From: Prorocentrum cordatum
Lineage: Eukaryota > Sar > Dinophyceae > Prorocentrales > Prorocentraceae
DNA: 58,618 nt
Assembly: GCA_963575745.1 (NCBI GenBank)
Contig: CAUYUJ010020749.1
Span: forward strand, 679,140-737,757
Direction: 5' to 3'
Below are positions 11,254-20,426 of the stretch, one piece after another (the first letter of the stretch is position 1; every line of letters begins with the position of its first letter). The notes beneath the pieces were generated by a model, which had not been told where the DNA came from, searched no databases, and saw nothing but the letters and a program-made list of their open reading frames with translations. The translations under genes were made by a program, and so were the position numbers.

Positions 11254-11599
11254 CGCACTCAGGCGGGCTGGTTCAGCTGCGGGCTGGCCGTTCCACCTCG
11301 CGCGCCTGTTGCAGGTCTGGCTGGAGCCGTGGTGGGAATGGAATTGGGCAATGATGGAAGAACAGGGGCCGTTGTAGCCGATGGAACGTCCAGAGGGCGG
11401 ATAGGAAGCAAAGCGAAAATAGCCGCAACCAATTCTAGACGAACTCACGGACGTCGGAAGTCGCCCATTCCCTCGAAGCAATGCGAAGATTAATGCATTT
11501 TCAGCGAGCGAGGGCGCCAAGAGCCTGTCGAGTTCTCCCCAGATGGCCTACCAGCTCTTGATGGGTGGGCCCAGAGATTTTGCAAGACCCCAACGGCAC

Positions 11600-11800
11600 C
11601 AAGAAATTCTAACTACCCTAAGGGCCTCAAGAGGAGATCCCAGAAATTCTATCTCCCCACAGGGCCTCAAGAGAGATTGCCAGAAATTCCTCGCCCCTCA
11701 GGGCGTCAAGAGGAGATCCCAATCTTCAACGCACTCATTTTTTGAGTCCTAGTAGATCCAGAACCCCATAAATCTGTCATGCTTTCGAGATTCGCTGCCA
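11600..11800. repeat. Duplicated spacer, copy 1 (pairs with 17,680-17,860)
   Basis: The words CCTAAGGGCCTCA, CCAGAAATTCTATCTCCCCA, CAGGGCGTCAAGAGGAGATC and CAGAACCCCATAAATCTG occur in the same order here and at 17,680-17,860. The two copies lie on either side of the first satellite block and of the Cys-motif ORF. Each copy itself contains short near-repeats ending in AGAAATTC. Confidence 0.85.
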
Positions 11801-12345
11801 GGCCGAAGGTTTCGACTGACTGCGCTAGCCGATAGAACAGAGAACAGCTACAGCGCGCCCCCCCCCCCCCCCGCCCTCGCGGCGGACAGCGTCGGATAAT
11901 TCATGTAGTCGGGGGGGGGGGGCGGGGAAACCCTGGGGGGCCCTGGAGCCATGGGGCGTTGATCCGATCGGCATAAGCCCGACACTTGCGCAAACGTCCA
12001 GCGGTGCCAGTGGGGGGGGGGGGGGGGGGGGGGCGCGCCGCGGGGCGGGGGATGAGACGGCGCGCATGCTGCAGCCCGCGCGGCCTCGCATGGAGCGCGC
12101 GCGTGGCATCGGGCCGACGGACCGTGGGAAGCAGCCGCGGGGGCGGCGTCCTGCAGGGCACAGAATGCAGATGAGGCCTAAGGATTAAGGGCGAGTCGGG
12201 TCGGGTCGTCGTCGCGTCGTCGTCGTCGTCACGGTCGTCGTCACGGTCGTCAAAATCTCTGATCATATCGCCTCGCCCCCATCTCCCCCCACCCCTCCTC
12301 CCCCCATTTACTCCAACGCGCGGCGCGTGGCGGGCCCTCACCACG
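11801..12345. other. Spacer with poly-G/C tracts and a CGT microsatellite
   Basis: Long C or G runs (11,857-11,873, 11,911-11,923 and 12,012-12,033) and a CGTCGT/CACGGTCGT tract (12,200-12,250). I recognise no gene. These homopolymers are places where assembly length is unreliable. Confidence 0.7.
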
Positions 12346-13386
12346 CTAGCAGCCCGCAAAATCGCGGTTAGTTTTGGGGTGGTGGCCGACGCGCATGTGA
12401 AGAAGGTTGCGCCTGCCATAGTGATCGCTGCGGATCCCTGAACCGGGCGCGCAGAGCTTCCTGGAACATACACGCTCAGAGAAGCCGCCGCATACGGTGC
12501 AGATGTCAACGCTGCGATAGCGGGCCATCACGTGGCTGCTGCGGCACCCGAGCGCGCCAGCCGCGAGGGGCAAGATCCGGCGGAAGTGCGGTGCGATCCA
12601 AGGCGCAGTGGCTGGCCAGCCGAATTCGTTGGCCTCAGACCCCTCGGGCACCTCCAAGGCTTGCCCCGCTGGTGCCGGCGGAGGCAGCCCAGGCTGCCCA
12701 GGCTGCACAGCGACAGGAGGAGGCCCCCCAGCGGCAGCGACAGGAAGTGCTGGGGGTGGGAGTGGGAGTGCGGCCCCTGCGCCACCCAGAGCTGCAGCGG
12801 CGCCCACGGGGCCTGCGGCCGCAGCGGCACCACCACCAGCAGCTGGCACATGAACCGCATGCTGGAACACGGCGGCGGCCCCCGGGGCGCGCTGGTCGTC
12901 GCCGCCGCCGCCCACCACGACTCCATCTCCATTGTTGATGGTCACACCGCCCACCGCGACTCCATCATCTCCATTGATGGTCACACGAAGCTGGAGCTGG
13001 ATGCGAACCGTCGTCGACGGCCCAGATGCTGCCATCGCGGCCATCGCGGCGAGCGTCGACGCCGCGTCGACGCCTGAGTCCGAGGCGGGGGGGGGTCGCC
13101 TGCTCAGGCTGAGGAGGAGTACAGCCGAAACACTGGACCTTCGCACTGCAGACGGCTGCGGCTGAGGCAGCGACGCCGACGGACGGTGACGACGACGACG
13201 GGTCACGGGCCATGGGCCACCGGCCACGGGGGAGACCGTCGGACCGTCGGGGGGCGCCGCACGATGACTCATCTGCGAGGGCCCCCCGTCGGGAGGCCCC
13301 TCGACCACTCGGCCCTCCCGACGGGAGTCGACAGCCAGGGCCCGAGAATCCGATCGCATGTTAGAGCTCCAATGGAGCTCTAACAT
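12346..13386 (-). CDS. Pro/Ala-rich ORF with C-terminal Cys-motif domain
   Basis: The reliable part is the C-terminus: HVMARYRSVDICTVCGG, then further Cys residues (VCSRKLC), an Arg-rich stretch, RRNLLHMRVGHHPKT and the stop at 12,346. I recall this pattern (GH..., C-x2-CG, Leu...Cys, L-x-x-G-x-HP) as a short domain at the ends of many dinoflagellate retroelement-like proteins; its function is not known to me, and metal binding is inferred from C-x2-C. Upstream is a long Ala/Pro/Gly-rich linker, and before that a duplicated VTINGDDGVAVGG-like segment. The frame opens inside the palindrome satellite at 13,386, which cannot be the true start; ATG at 13,044 (MAAMAASGPST) is more plausible. An intron could also lie upstream. 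Confidence 0.45.
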   Translation of the reverse strand: MLELHWSSNMRSDSRALAVDSRREGRVVEGPPDGGPSQMSHRAAPPDGPTVSPVAGGPWPVTRRRRHRPSASLPQPQPSAVRRSSVSAVLLLSLSRRPPPASDSGVDAASTLAAMAAMAASGPSTTVRIQLQLRVTINGDDGVAVGGVTINNGDGVVVGGGGDDQRAPGAAAVFQHAVHVPAAGGGAAAAAGPVGAAAALGGAGAALPLPPPALPVAAAGGPPPVAVQPGQPGLPPPAPAGQALEVPEGSEANEFGWPATAPWIAPHFRRILPLAAGALGCRSSHVMARYRSVDICTVCGGFSERVCSRKLCAPGSGIRSDHYGRRNLLHMRVGHHPKTNRDFAGC

Positions 13387-16300
13387 CGCATGCTAGATTA
13401 TGTTAGAGCTCCCTGGGAGCTCGAACATCGCATGTTAGAGCTCCCAGGGAGCTATGAGGCGGCGGCGGCGGCGGCGGCGGGTAGGTTAGAGCTACCAGGG
13501 AGCTCTAACATGGCATGTTAGAGCTCCCAGGGAGCTCTAACATGCTATATTAGAGCTCCCATGTTAGAGCTCCCTGGGAGCTCTGAAATACCGAGCTCCA
13601 ACGGGGCTTTAACATAGCATGTTAGAGCTCAGTGGGAGCTCCCTGGGAGCTCTAACATGGCATGTAAGAGCTCCGTGGGAACTCTAAAATGGCTTGTTAG
13701 AGCTCCAGCGGAGCTCTAACACAGCATGTTCGGGTATGTTAGAGCTCCCTGGGAGCTCTAACATAGCATGTTCCAGTATGTTAGAGCTCCATTGGAGCTC
13801 TAACGTGGCATGTTCGAGTATGTTAGAGCTCCAACGGAGCTCTAACATAGCATGTCCCAGTATGTTAGAACTCCCTGGGAGCTCTAACATGGCATGTTAG
13901 AGCTCCGTGGGAGCTCTAAAATGGCATGCTAGAGCTCCAACGGAGCTCTAACATAACATGTTCCAGTATGTAAGGGCTCCCTGGAAGCTCTAACATGGTA
14001 TGTTAGAGCTCCGCGGGAGCTCTAACATGGCTTGTTCGAGCTCCAACGGAGCTCTAACATAGCATGTTCGAGTATGTTAGAGCTCCCTGGGAGCTCTAGA
14101 ATGGTAGGTTAGAGCTCCGCGGGAGCTCTAACATGGCACGTTAGAGCTCCAACGGAGCTCTAACATAGCATGTTCCAGTTTGTTAGAGCTGCTAGGGAGC
14201 TCCAGCATGGTTTGTTAGGAGCTCCGTGGGAGCTCTAACATGGCTTGTTAGAGCTGCAGCGGAGCTCTAACATAACATGTTCGAGCGTGTTAGAGCTCCC
14301 TGGGAGCTCTAACATGCTAGGTTAGAGCTCCCAGGTTAGAGCTCCCTGGGGGCTCAAAACTACCGAGCTCCAGCGGATCTTTAACATCGCATAGTAGAGT
14401 GCAGTGGGAGCTCCCTGGGAGCTCTAACATGGCACGTTAGAGCTCCAACTGGGCTCTAACATAGCATGTTCGAGTATGGTAGAGCTCCCTGGGAGCTCTA
14501 ACATGGTATGTTAGAGCTCCGTGGGAGCTCTAACATGGCATGTTAGAGCTCCAACGGAGCTCTAACATAGCATGGTTCAGTATGTTAGAGCTCCCTGGGA
14601 GCTCTAACATGGCATGTTAGAGCTCCGCGGGAACTCTAACATGGCTTGTTAGAGCTCCAACGGGGCTCTAACGTATCATGTTCGAGTATTTTGGAGCCCC
14701 CAGGGAACTCTAACATGCTATAAAACATGTTAGAGCTCCCTGGGAGCTCTAAAATACCGAGCTCCAACGGAGCTTTAACATAGCATGTTAGAGCTCAGTG
14801 GGAGCCCCCTGGGAGCTCTAACGTGGTATGTTAGAGATCCAACGGAGCTCTAACATAGCAGGTTCCAGTATGTTAGAGCTCCCTGGGAGGTCTAACATGG
14901 CATGCTAGAGCTCCGTGGGTGCTCTAACATGGCTTGTTAGAGCTCCAACGGAGCTCTAACATATCATGTTCCAGTATGTTAGAGCTCCCTGGGGGCTCTA
15001 ACATGGTATGTTAGAGCTCCGTGGGAGCTCTAACATGGTATGTTAGAGCTCCAACGGAGCTCGAACATAGCATGTTCGAGTATGTTAGAGCTCCCTGGGA
15101 GCTCTAACATGGTATGTTAGAGCTCCGTGGGAGCTCTGACATGGTATGTTAGAGCTCCAACGGAGCTCTAACATAGCATGTTCCAGTATGTTAGAGCCCC
15201 CTGGGAGCTCTAACATTGTATGTTAGAGCTCCGCGGGAGCTCTAACATGACATGTTCGAGCTCCACCGGAGCTCTAACATAGCATGTTCGAGTATGTTAG
15301 AACTGCTAGGGAGCTCTAACATGGTTTGTTAGAGTTCCGTGGGAGCTCTAACATGGCACGTTAGAGCTCCAACGGAGCTCTAACATAGTATGTTCCAGTA
15401 TGTTAGAGCTCCCTGGGAGCTCTAACATGGTATGTTAGAGGTCCGTATGAGCTTTAACATGGCTTGTTAGAGCTCCAACGGAGCTCTAACATAGCATGTT
15501 CGAGTATGTTAGGGCTCCCTGGGAGCTCTAACATGCTATGTTAGAGCCCCCATGTTAGAGCTCCCTGGGAGCTCTAAACTACCGAGCCCCAACAGAGCTT
15601 TCGCATAGCATAGTAGAGCTCAGTGGGAGCTCCCTGGGGGCTCTAACATGGCACGTTAGAGCTCCAACGGAGCTCTAGCATAGCATGTTCGAGTATGTTA
15701 GAGCTCCCTGGGAGCTCTAAAATGGTATGTTAGAGCTCCGTGGGAGCTCTAACATGGCATGTTAGAGCGCCAACGGAGCTCTAACCTATCATGTTCCAGT
15801 CTGTTAGGGCTCCCTGGGAGCTCTAACATGGTATGTCAGAGCTCCGCGGGAGCCCTAACATGGCCTGTTAGAGCTCCAGCGGAGCTCTAACACAGCATGT
15901 TCGAGTATGTGAGAGCTGCTAGGGAGCTCTAACATGCTATATTCGAGCCCCCATGTTAGAGCTCCCTGGGAACTATAAAATACCGAGCTCCGACGGAGCT
16001 TTAACATAGCATGTTAGAGCTCAGTGGGAGCTCCCTGGGAGCTCTAATATGGTATGTTAGAGCTCCGTGGGGGCTCTAACATGGCACGTTAGAGCTCCAA
16101 CGGAGCTCTAACACAGCATGTTCCAGTATGTTAGAGCTCCCTGGGAGCTCTAACATGGCATGTTAGAGCTCCGTTGGAGCTCTAACATGGCTTGTTAGAG
16201 CTCCAACGGAGCTCTAACACAGCATGTTCGAGTATGTTAGAGCTCCCTGGGAGCTCTAACGTGCTATATTAGAGCTCCCATGTTAGAGCCCCCATGGGAG

Positions 16301-17110
16301 CTCCAAAATACCGAGCCCCAACAGAGCTTTAACATAGCATATTAGAGCTCAGTGGGAGCTCCGTGGGAGCTCTAACATGGCATGTCAGAGCTCCCACGGA
16401 GCTCTGACATAGCATGTTCGAGTATGTTAGAGCCCCCATGGGAGCTCTAACGTGGTATGTTAGAGCTCCGCGGGAGCTCTAACATGGCAAGTTAGAGCTC
16501 CAACGGAGCTCTAACATAGCATGTTCCAGTATGTTAGAGCTCCCTGGGAGCTCTAACATTGTATGTTAGAGCTCCGTGGGAGCTCTAACATGACTTGTTC
16601 GAGCTCCAACGGGGCTCTAACATAGCATGTTCGAGTATGTGAGAGCTCACAGGGAGCTCTAACATGCTATATTAGAGCTCCCATGTTAGAGCTCCCTGGG
16701 AGCTCTAAAATACCGAGCTCCATAGCATGTTAGAGCTCAGTGGGAGCTCCCTGGGAACCCTAACATGGTATGTTAGAGCTCCGTGGGGGCTCTAACATGG
16801 CTTGTTAGAGCTCCAACGGAGCTCTAACATAGCATGTTCGAGTATGTTCGAGCTCCCTGGGAGCTCTAACATGGCATGTTAGAGCTCCGCAGGAGCACGA
16901 GCATGGCTTGTTAGAGCTCCCAGGGAGTTCTAGCATGGTATGTTAGAGCTCCTTGGAGCTCTATCATGGCATGTTAGAGCTCCCATGGAACTCTGACATG
17001 TGTAAGAGCTCCTTGGGACCTCCAACGTGTTATGTTACATTTCGATGTGGGGGTTGTAAACTCTAACATGCTATGCTAGAGCTCGATGGGAGCTCTAGCA
17101 TGGCATGTTA
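13360..17110 (+). repeat. Palindromic satellite, block 1
   Basis: A dense array of 25-30-bp palindromes with arms GTTAGAGCTCC/GGAGCTCTAAC, spaced by short linkers such as ATGGTAT, ATGGCTT and ATAGCATGTTCCAGTAT. Three centre types recur in order: CCCTGGG, CCGTGGG, CCAACGG. That makes a composite unit of about 106 bp. Every 300-800 bp a variant module appears (CTATATTAGAGCTCCCATG, then AAAATACCGAGCTCC, then TTAGAGCTCAGTGGGAGC), seen near 13,590, 14,755, 15,980 and 16,714. No gene lies within; the short MLELxxSSN-type ORFs are shadows of the palindrome. Confidence 0.97.
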
Positions 17111-17680
17111 GAGCTCCCATCGAGCCCCCCCCCCCGCCGCCGTCGTCGTCGTCGTCGTCGTCGCCCCATCGGCCCCCCACCCCCCTCCCTTTAAGCGCAC
17201 ATAAGTAAGGAAACGTGTCCGAACACGGCCGCGCTCTCGTGCGCTCCGCTGCCCTGTCCGCCACCTCGAGAACGAAGGCTTCCCCCTTGAAAGGCGGGGG
17301 CACAGGGGTGGGGCCCTGTATTCGACCACGGTGAAACATGGGGGTGGGGCCCTGTCTTCGACCGCGGTGAAACGTGAATAGGGCGCGGCCCTCCCAGCCC
17401 TCGCGGGGCGGCCTTGCCCCCTGGGGCGTGGTCGGGGATCAGGGGCGGAGGGGATTCAGGGACTTCTGAATTAGAACTAGAAGGTGGGGATGAGGAGGAG
17501 GGGGGGGAGGAGGAGGAGGAGGAGGAGGAAGGCTTCGCCGCCCTCCACGCACCGCCGACTTTCATATGTTAGATCCCCCAAGCAACTCTAACATAATCTA
17601 AAAACGTGCGATGACAGAGCTCCGCTGGAGCTCTAACATGTCATGTCACAGCTCCCTGGAGCTCTAACATCATCTAACCG
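17111..17680. other. Spacer between satellite and duplicated block
   Basis: CGTCGT repeats at 17,138-17,162, a near-duplicate of about 45 bp (GTGGGGCCCTGT-ATTCGACC and GTGGGGCCCTGT-CTTCGACC at 17,310 and 17,344), and a GGA tract at 17,490-17,530, followed by a few decayed palindromes. I recognise no protein. Confidence 0.6.
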
Positions 17681-17860
17681 CCCTAAGGGCCTCAGGAAGA
17701 TATCCAGAAATTCTATCTCCCCACAGGGCCCCAAGAGAGCTCGCCAGAAATTCCTCGCCCCTCAGGGCGTCAAGAGGAGATCCCAATCTTCAACGCACTC
17801 ATTGTTTCAGTCCTACTAGATGCAGAACCCCATAAATCTGCTATTCTTTCGAATTCGCTG
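17680..17860. repeat. Duplicated spacer, copy 2 (pairs with 11,600-11,800)
   Basis: Direct-orientation copy of 11,600-11,800, sharing CCAGAAATTCTATCTCCCCA, CGTCAAGAGGAGATCCCAAT and CCCCATAAATCTG. It is followed at once by the block that is duplicated at 26.24 kb, so two different duplication histories meet at about 17,865. Confidence 0.85.
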
Positions 17861-17979
17861 GCCCGCTGCACGGGCGCACCGCTTGAGCGCGGCGAAGGAG
17901 CCGGCGCGCGAGCCAGGCTGCACGCCTCCGACATCGGCTACCAGACGCCAATGCGAGGTCACGTGTCCTGCTGCTGAGC

Positions 17980-18753
17980 TCACTGGCCCTCCTTCTTGTC
18001 ATGCTGCTTGAGCTCCTCCACTGTCCGATCGAGCTCCTCGGCTTTCTTGTGCAGGTCCTGGAGCGCCTGCCCCTGTGCCCGCAGGAGGTCCAGAATCTGA
18101 TCCATCTTCTCGGCCATGTTGTTATGTGCCATAAGGTTTGGAAAAGCGTTGGTCAGGAAATGGAGCATCGAGGTGATAACGGTGGCTAGCCCGTCCTGCT
18201 GCTAATGCTGCGTATGCTTCTGCTGCCACTGCTGTGCTCCTGCTGTTGCATCTCCTGCTGCTTCAGCTCCTGATGATGACGCAGCTCTTGAGCTGTTCCA
18301 GCTTTTCCAGGTGTTCTCTCCTGCAGCTGTTCCAGCTTCTTACTGATGGCCTTCACTTTGCCATTGCCACTTGGGCTTCTTCGACGACCTCCAATCATCC
18401 GCTTCATCGTTTTTCCGCTTCGGGGCGTCGCCCGAGTGGAGCACCACAGCGTTCGTGATCTTGGAGCACCATGCGGCCTTCTCCCCATCAGAACCCTGTG
18501 GACAAGCATTATGCCACCAGACATGCTTATTCTTTACAATATTGATGTGGTCCGCCGAAATCTGGCGCGCCCGGGCTGCCCATTTCCCGCGCGGCAAACA
18601 AAACCGCCAGGGCTCCTTAGGTTCTCCACTCTTCTTCGAAACGTACCCGCGAACTTCTAGCCATGGCGCATGAATGGGTCCAGTGTCAGGGTCCATGATG
18701 ACGGTTTCTGGACATGGGCCAGGCCCCCCTGCGCTGGCCCCCATTTCTGACAT
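17980..18753 (-). pseudogene. Coiled-coil protein with Cys/His N-terminus, broken copy A
   Basis: Paralogue of the intact ORF at 26,341-27,135. It starts at the ATG at 18,753 (MSEMGASAGG) with the shared PCPETVIMDPD, APWLEVRGYVSKKSGEP and NIVKNKHVWWHNACPQGSD, but the frame ends early after KWQWQSEGHQ. The rest of the homology is in other frames: KVKAISKKLEQLQE around 18,300 and the C-terminal helix EKMDQILDLLRAQGQ to ELKQHDKKEGQ ending at 17,980. At least two frameshifts separate these parts, so this is a decayed copy. Two positions differ from the sister copy in the putative metal site: WRFCLPRGKW here against WWHCAPCDKW there, so the C-x2-C pair has been lost. The function is unknown. Confidence 0.7.
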
Positions 18754-18784
18754 GGCAGCCTGCAGGCGCTGCAAGAAGAAATGC

Positions 18785-18811
18785 CTTGAGCCGAGGTGTC
18801 TGCGCTACAGG
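18785..18811 (-). other. Degenerate spliced-leader relic, copy A
   Basis: On the minus strand: CCTGTAGC, then eight or so extra bases, then CACCTCGGCTCAAGG. The DinoSL 3' end (GGCTCAAG, followed by G) is exact, and GTAGC from its 5' half is present, but the middle is expanded. It sits about 32 nt upstream of the ATG of the broken paralogue. The same arrangement recurs at 27,164-27,190 and, with GGCCCAAG, at 33,942-33,968. Confidence 0.45.
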
Positions 18812-18919
18812 AAGGCTGGGTGATCTGATAAATGGAACCAAGGGGGGTCCAGGAGGCTATTTTGTGGGTTCCCGAGGGGCAGGGCGATTTGAGGGATCCC
18901 CCTTCGTCGATCGATTTCC

Positions 18920-20235
18920 CTCACATGGTAGAGCTCCCAGGGAGCTCTAGCATGGCATGTTAGAGCTCCCAGGGAGCTCTAACATGGCATTTTGGAATAG
19001 CTCCAGGGAGCTCGAACAAGCTATGTTAGATCTCCCTGGGAGATCTAACATAGGATGTTAGAGCTCCCGTGGAGCTCTACCATGGCATGTTAGATCTCCC
19101 ATGGAGCTCTAACATGCTATGTTAGAGCTCCCACGGAGCTGCCACATACGATGTTAGAGCCCCCAGGGATCTCTAACATACTCTAACATGCTATGTTAGA
19201 GCTCCCACGGAGCCCTAACATACGATGTTAGAGCTCCCAGGGAGCTCTAAGATAATATAGCATGCTATGTTAGAGCTCCATTGGAGCTCTAACATACGAT
19301 GTTAGAGCTCCCAGGGAGCTCTAACATAGCACGTTAGAGCTCCCAGGGAGCTCTAACATACTCTAGCTTTCTATGTTAGAGCTCCCTGGGAGCTCTGGCA
19401 TAGCATGTTAGAGCTCCAGCGGAGCTCTAACATACGGCGTTCGAGCTCCCAGGGAGCTCTAACATAATATGACATGTTATGTTAGAGCTCCTTTGGAGCT
19501 CTAACGTACGGTGTTAGAGCTCCCAGGGAGCTCTAACATGCCATGTTAGAGCCCCCACGGAGCTCTAACATACCTGTTAGAGCTCCCAGGGAGCTCTAAC
19601 ATACTGGAACATGCTATGTTAGAGCCCCGTCGGGGCTCTAACGTGCCATGTTAGAGCCCCACGGAGCTCTAACATGCCATGTTAGAGCTCCCAGGGAGCT
19701 CTAACATACTCGAACATGCTATGTTAGAGCTCCGTTGGAGCTCCAACAAGCCATGTTAGAGCTCCCACGGAGCTCTAACATACAATTTTAGAGCTCCCAG
19801 GGAGCTCAGAGCTTCGTTGGAGCTCTAACATACCATGTTAGAGCTCCCACGGAGCTCTAACATACCATGTTCGAGCTCCTAGGGAGGAGCTCTAACATAC
19901 TCGAACATGCTATGTTAGAGCTCCGTTGGAGCTCTAACATACCACGTTTGAGCTCCCACGGAGCTCTAACATACAATGTTAGAGCTCCCAGGGAGCTCAG
20001 ACATACTCGAACATGCTATGCTCGAGCTCCGTCGGAGCTCTAACAAGCCATGTTAGAGCTCCCACGGAGCTCTAACATACCATGTTAGAGCTCCCAGTGA
20101 GCTCTAACATACTGGGTCATGCAATGTTAGAGCTCCATTGGAGCTCTAACATACGACGTTAGAGCTCCATTGGAGCTCTAACATGCGATGTTAGAGCTCC
20201 CAGGGAGCTCTAACCTAGCATGTTAGAGCTCCCAG
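18920..20235 (-). repeat. Palindromic satellite, block 2, opposite orientation
   Basis: Same palindrome family as block 1, but the centres are CCCAGGG, CCCACGG and CCGTTGG, the reverse complements of the three centre types in blocks 1 and 3, and the linkers are also reversed (ATACTCGAACATGCTATG instead of CATAGCATGTTCGAGTATG). The array therefore runs in the opposite direction. It ends at the 100-N gap. Confidence 0.95.
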
Positions 20236-20335
20236 NNNNNNNNNNNNNNNNNNNNNNNNNNNNNNNNNNNNNNNNNNNNNNNNNNNNNNNNNNNNNNNNN
20301 NNNNNNNNNNNNNNNNNNNNNNNNNNNNNNNNNNN
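20236..20335. other. 100-N assembly gap
   Basis: Exactly 100 undetermined bases, the usual placeholder for a scaffold join of unknown length. The satellite changes orientation across it, so the relative orientation of the two sides may be an artefact. Confidence 0.98.
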
Positions 20336-20345
20336 GGGGGGGGGT

Positions 20346-20382
20346 CTTAACCGTTGCGCATTCGATTGTGAAACGGTTAAGG

Positions 20383-20425
<43 letters not shown>
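20346..20425. repeat. Stem-loop followed by CGG tract
   Basis: CTTAACCGTT (20,346-20,355) and AACGGTTAAG (20,372-20,381) are perfect inverted repeats around a 16-nt loop. They lie between a G run at the gap edge and about 14 CGG triplets (20,384-20,425). The satellite resumes directly after the CGG tract. A similar CGG run is embedded in block 1 at 13,451-13,480. Confidence 0.85.

Positions 20426-20426
<1 letters not shown>

Larger units (their letters stand above)
17870..18830. repeat. Segmental duplication, copy A (pairs with 26,240-27,200)
   Basis: From GCGCGGCGAAGGAGCC through CTCCGACATCGGCTACCAGA to the CTACAGGAA(A/G)GCTGGG word, this block matches 26,240-27,200 in the same orientation with moderate divergence and several indels. 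It carries one gene copy and one spliced-leader-like word. Copy B continues into a 12-bp CTGTTGCAGCGG array; copy A instead ends in unrelated sequence at about 18,820. Confidence 0.9.

Noticed and set aside
13684-13900. MLELxxSSN-repeat ORFs on both strands of the satellite
   Set aside because: They are direct translations of the palindrome, open on both strands because the repeat is self-complementary.
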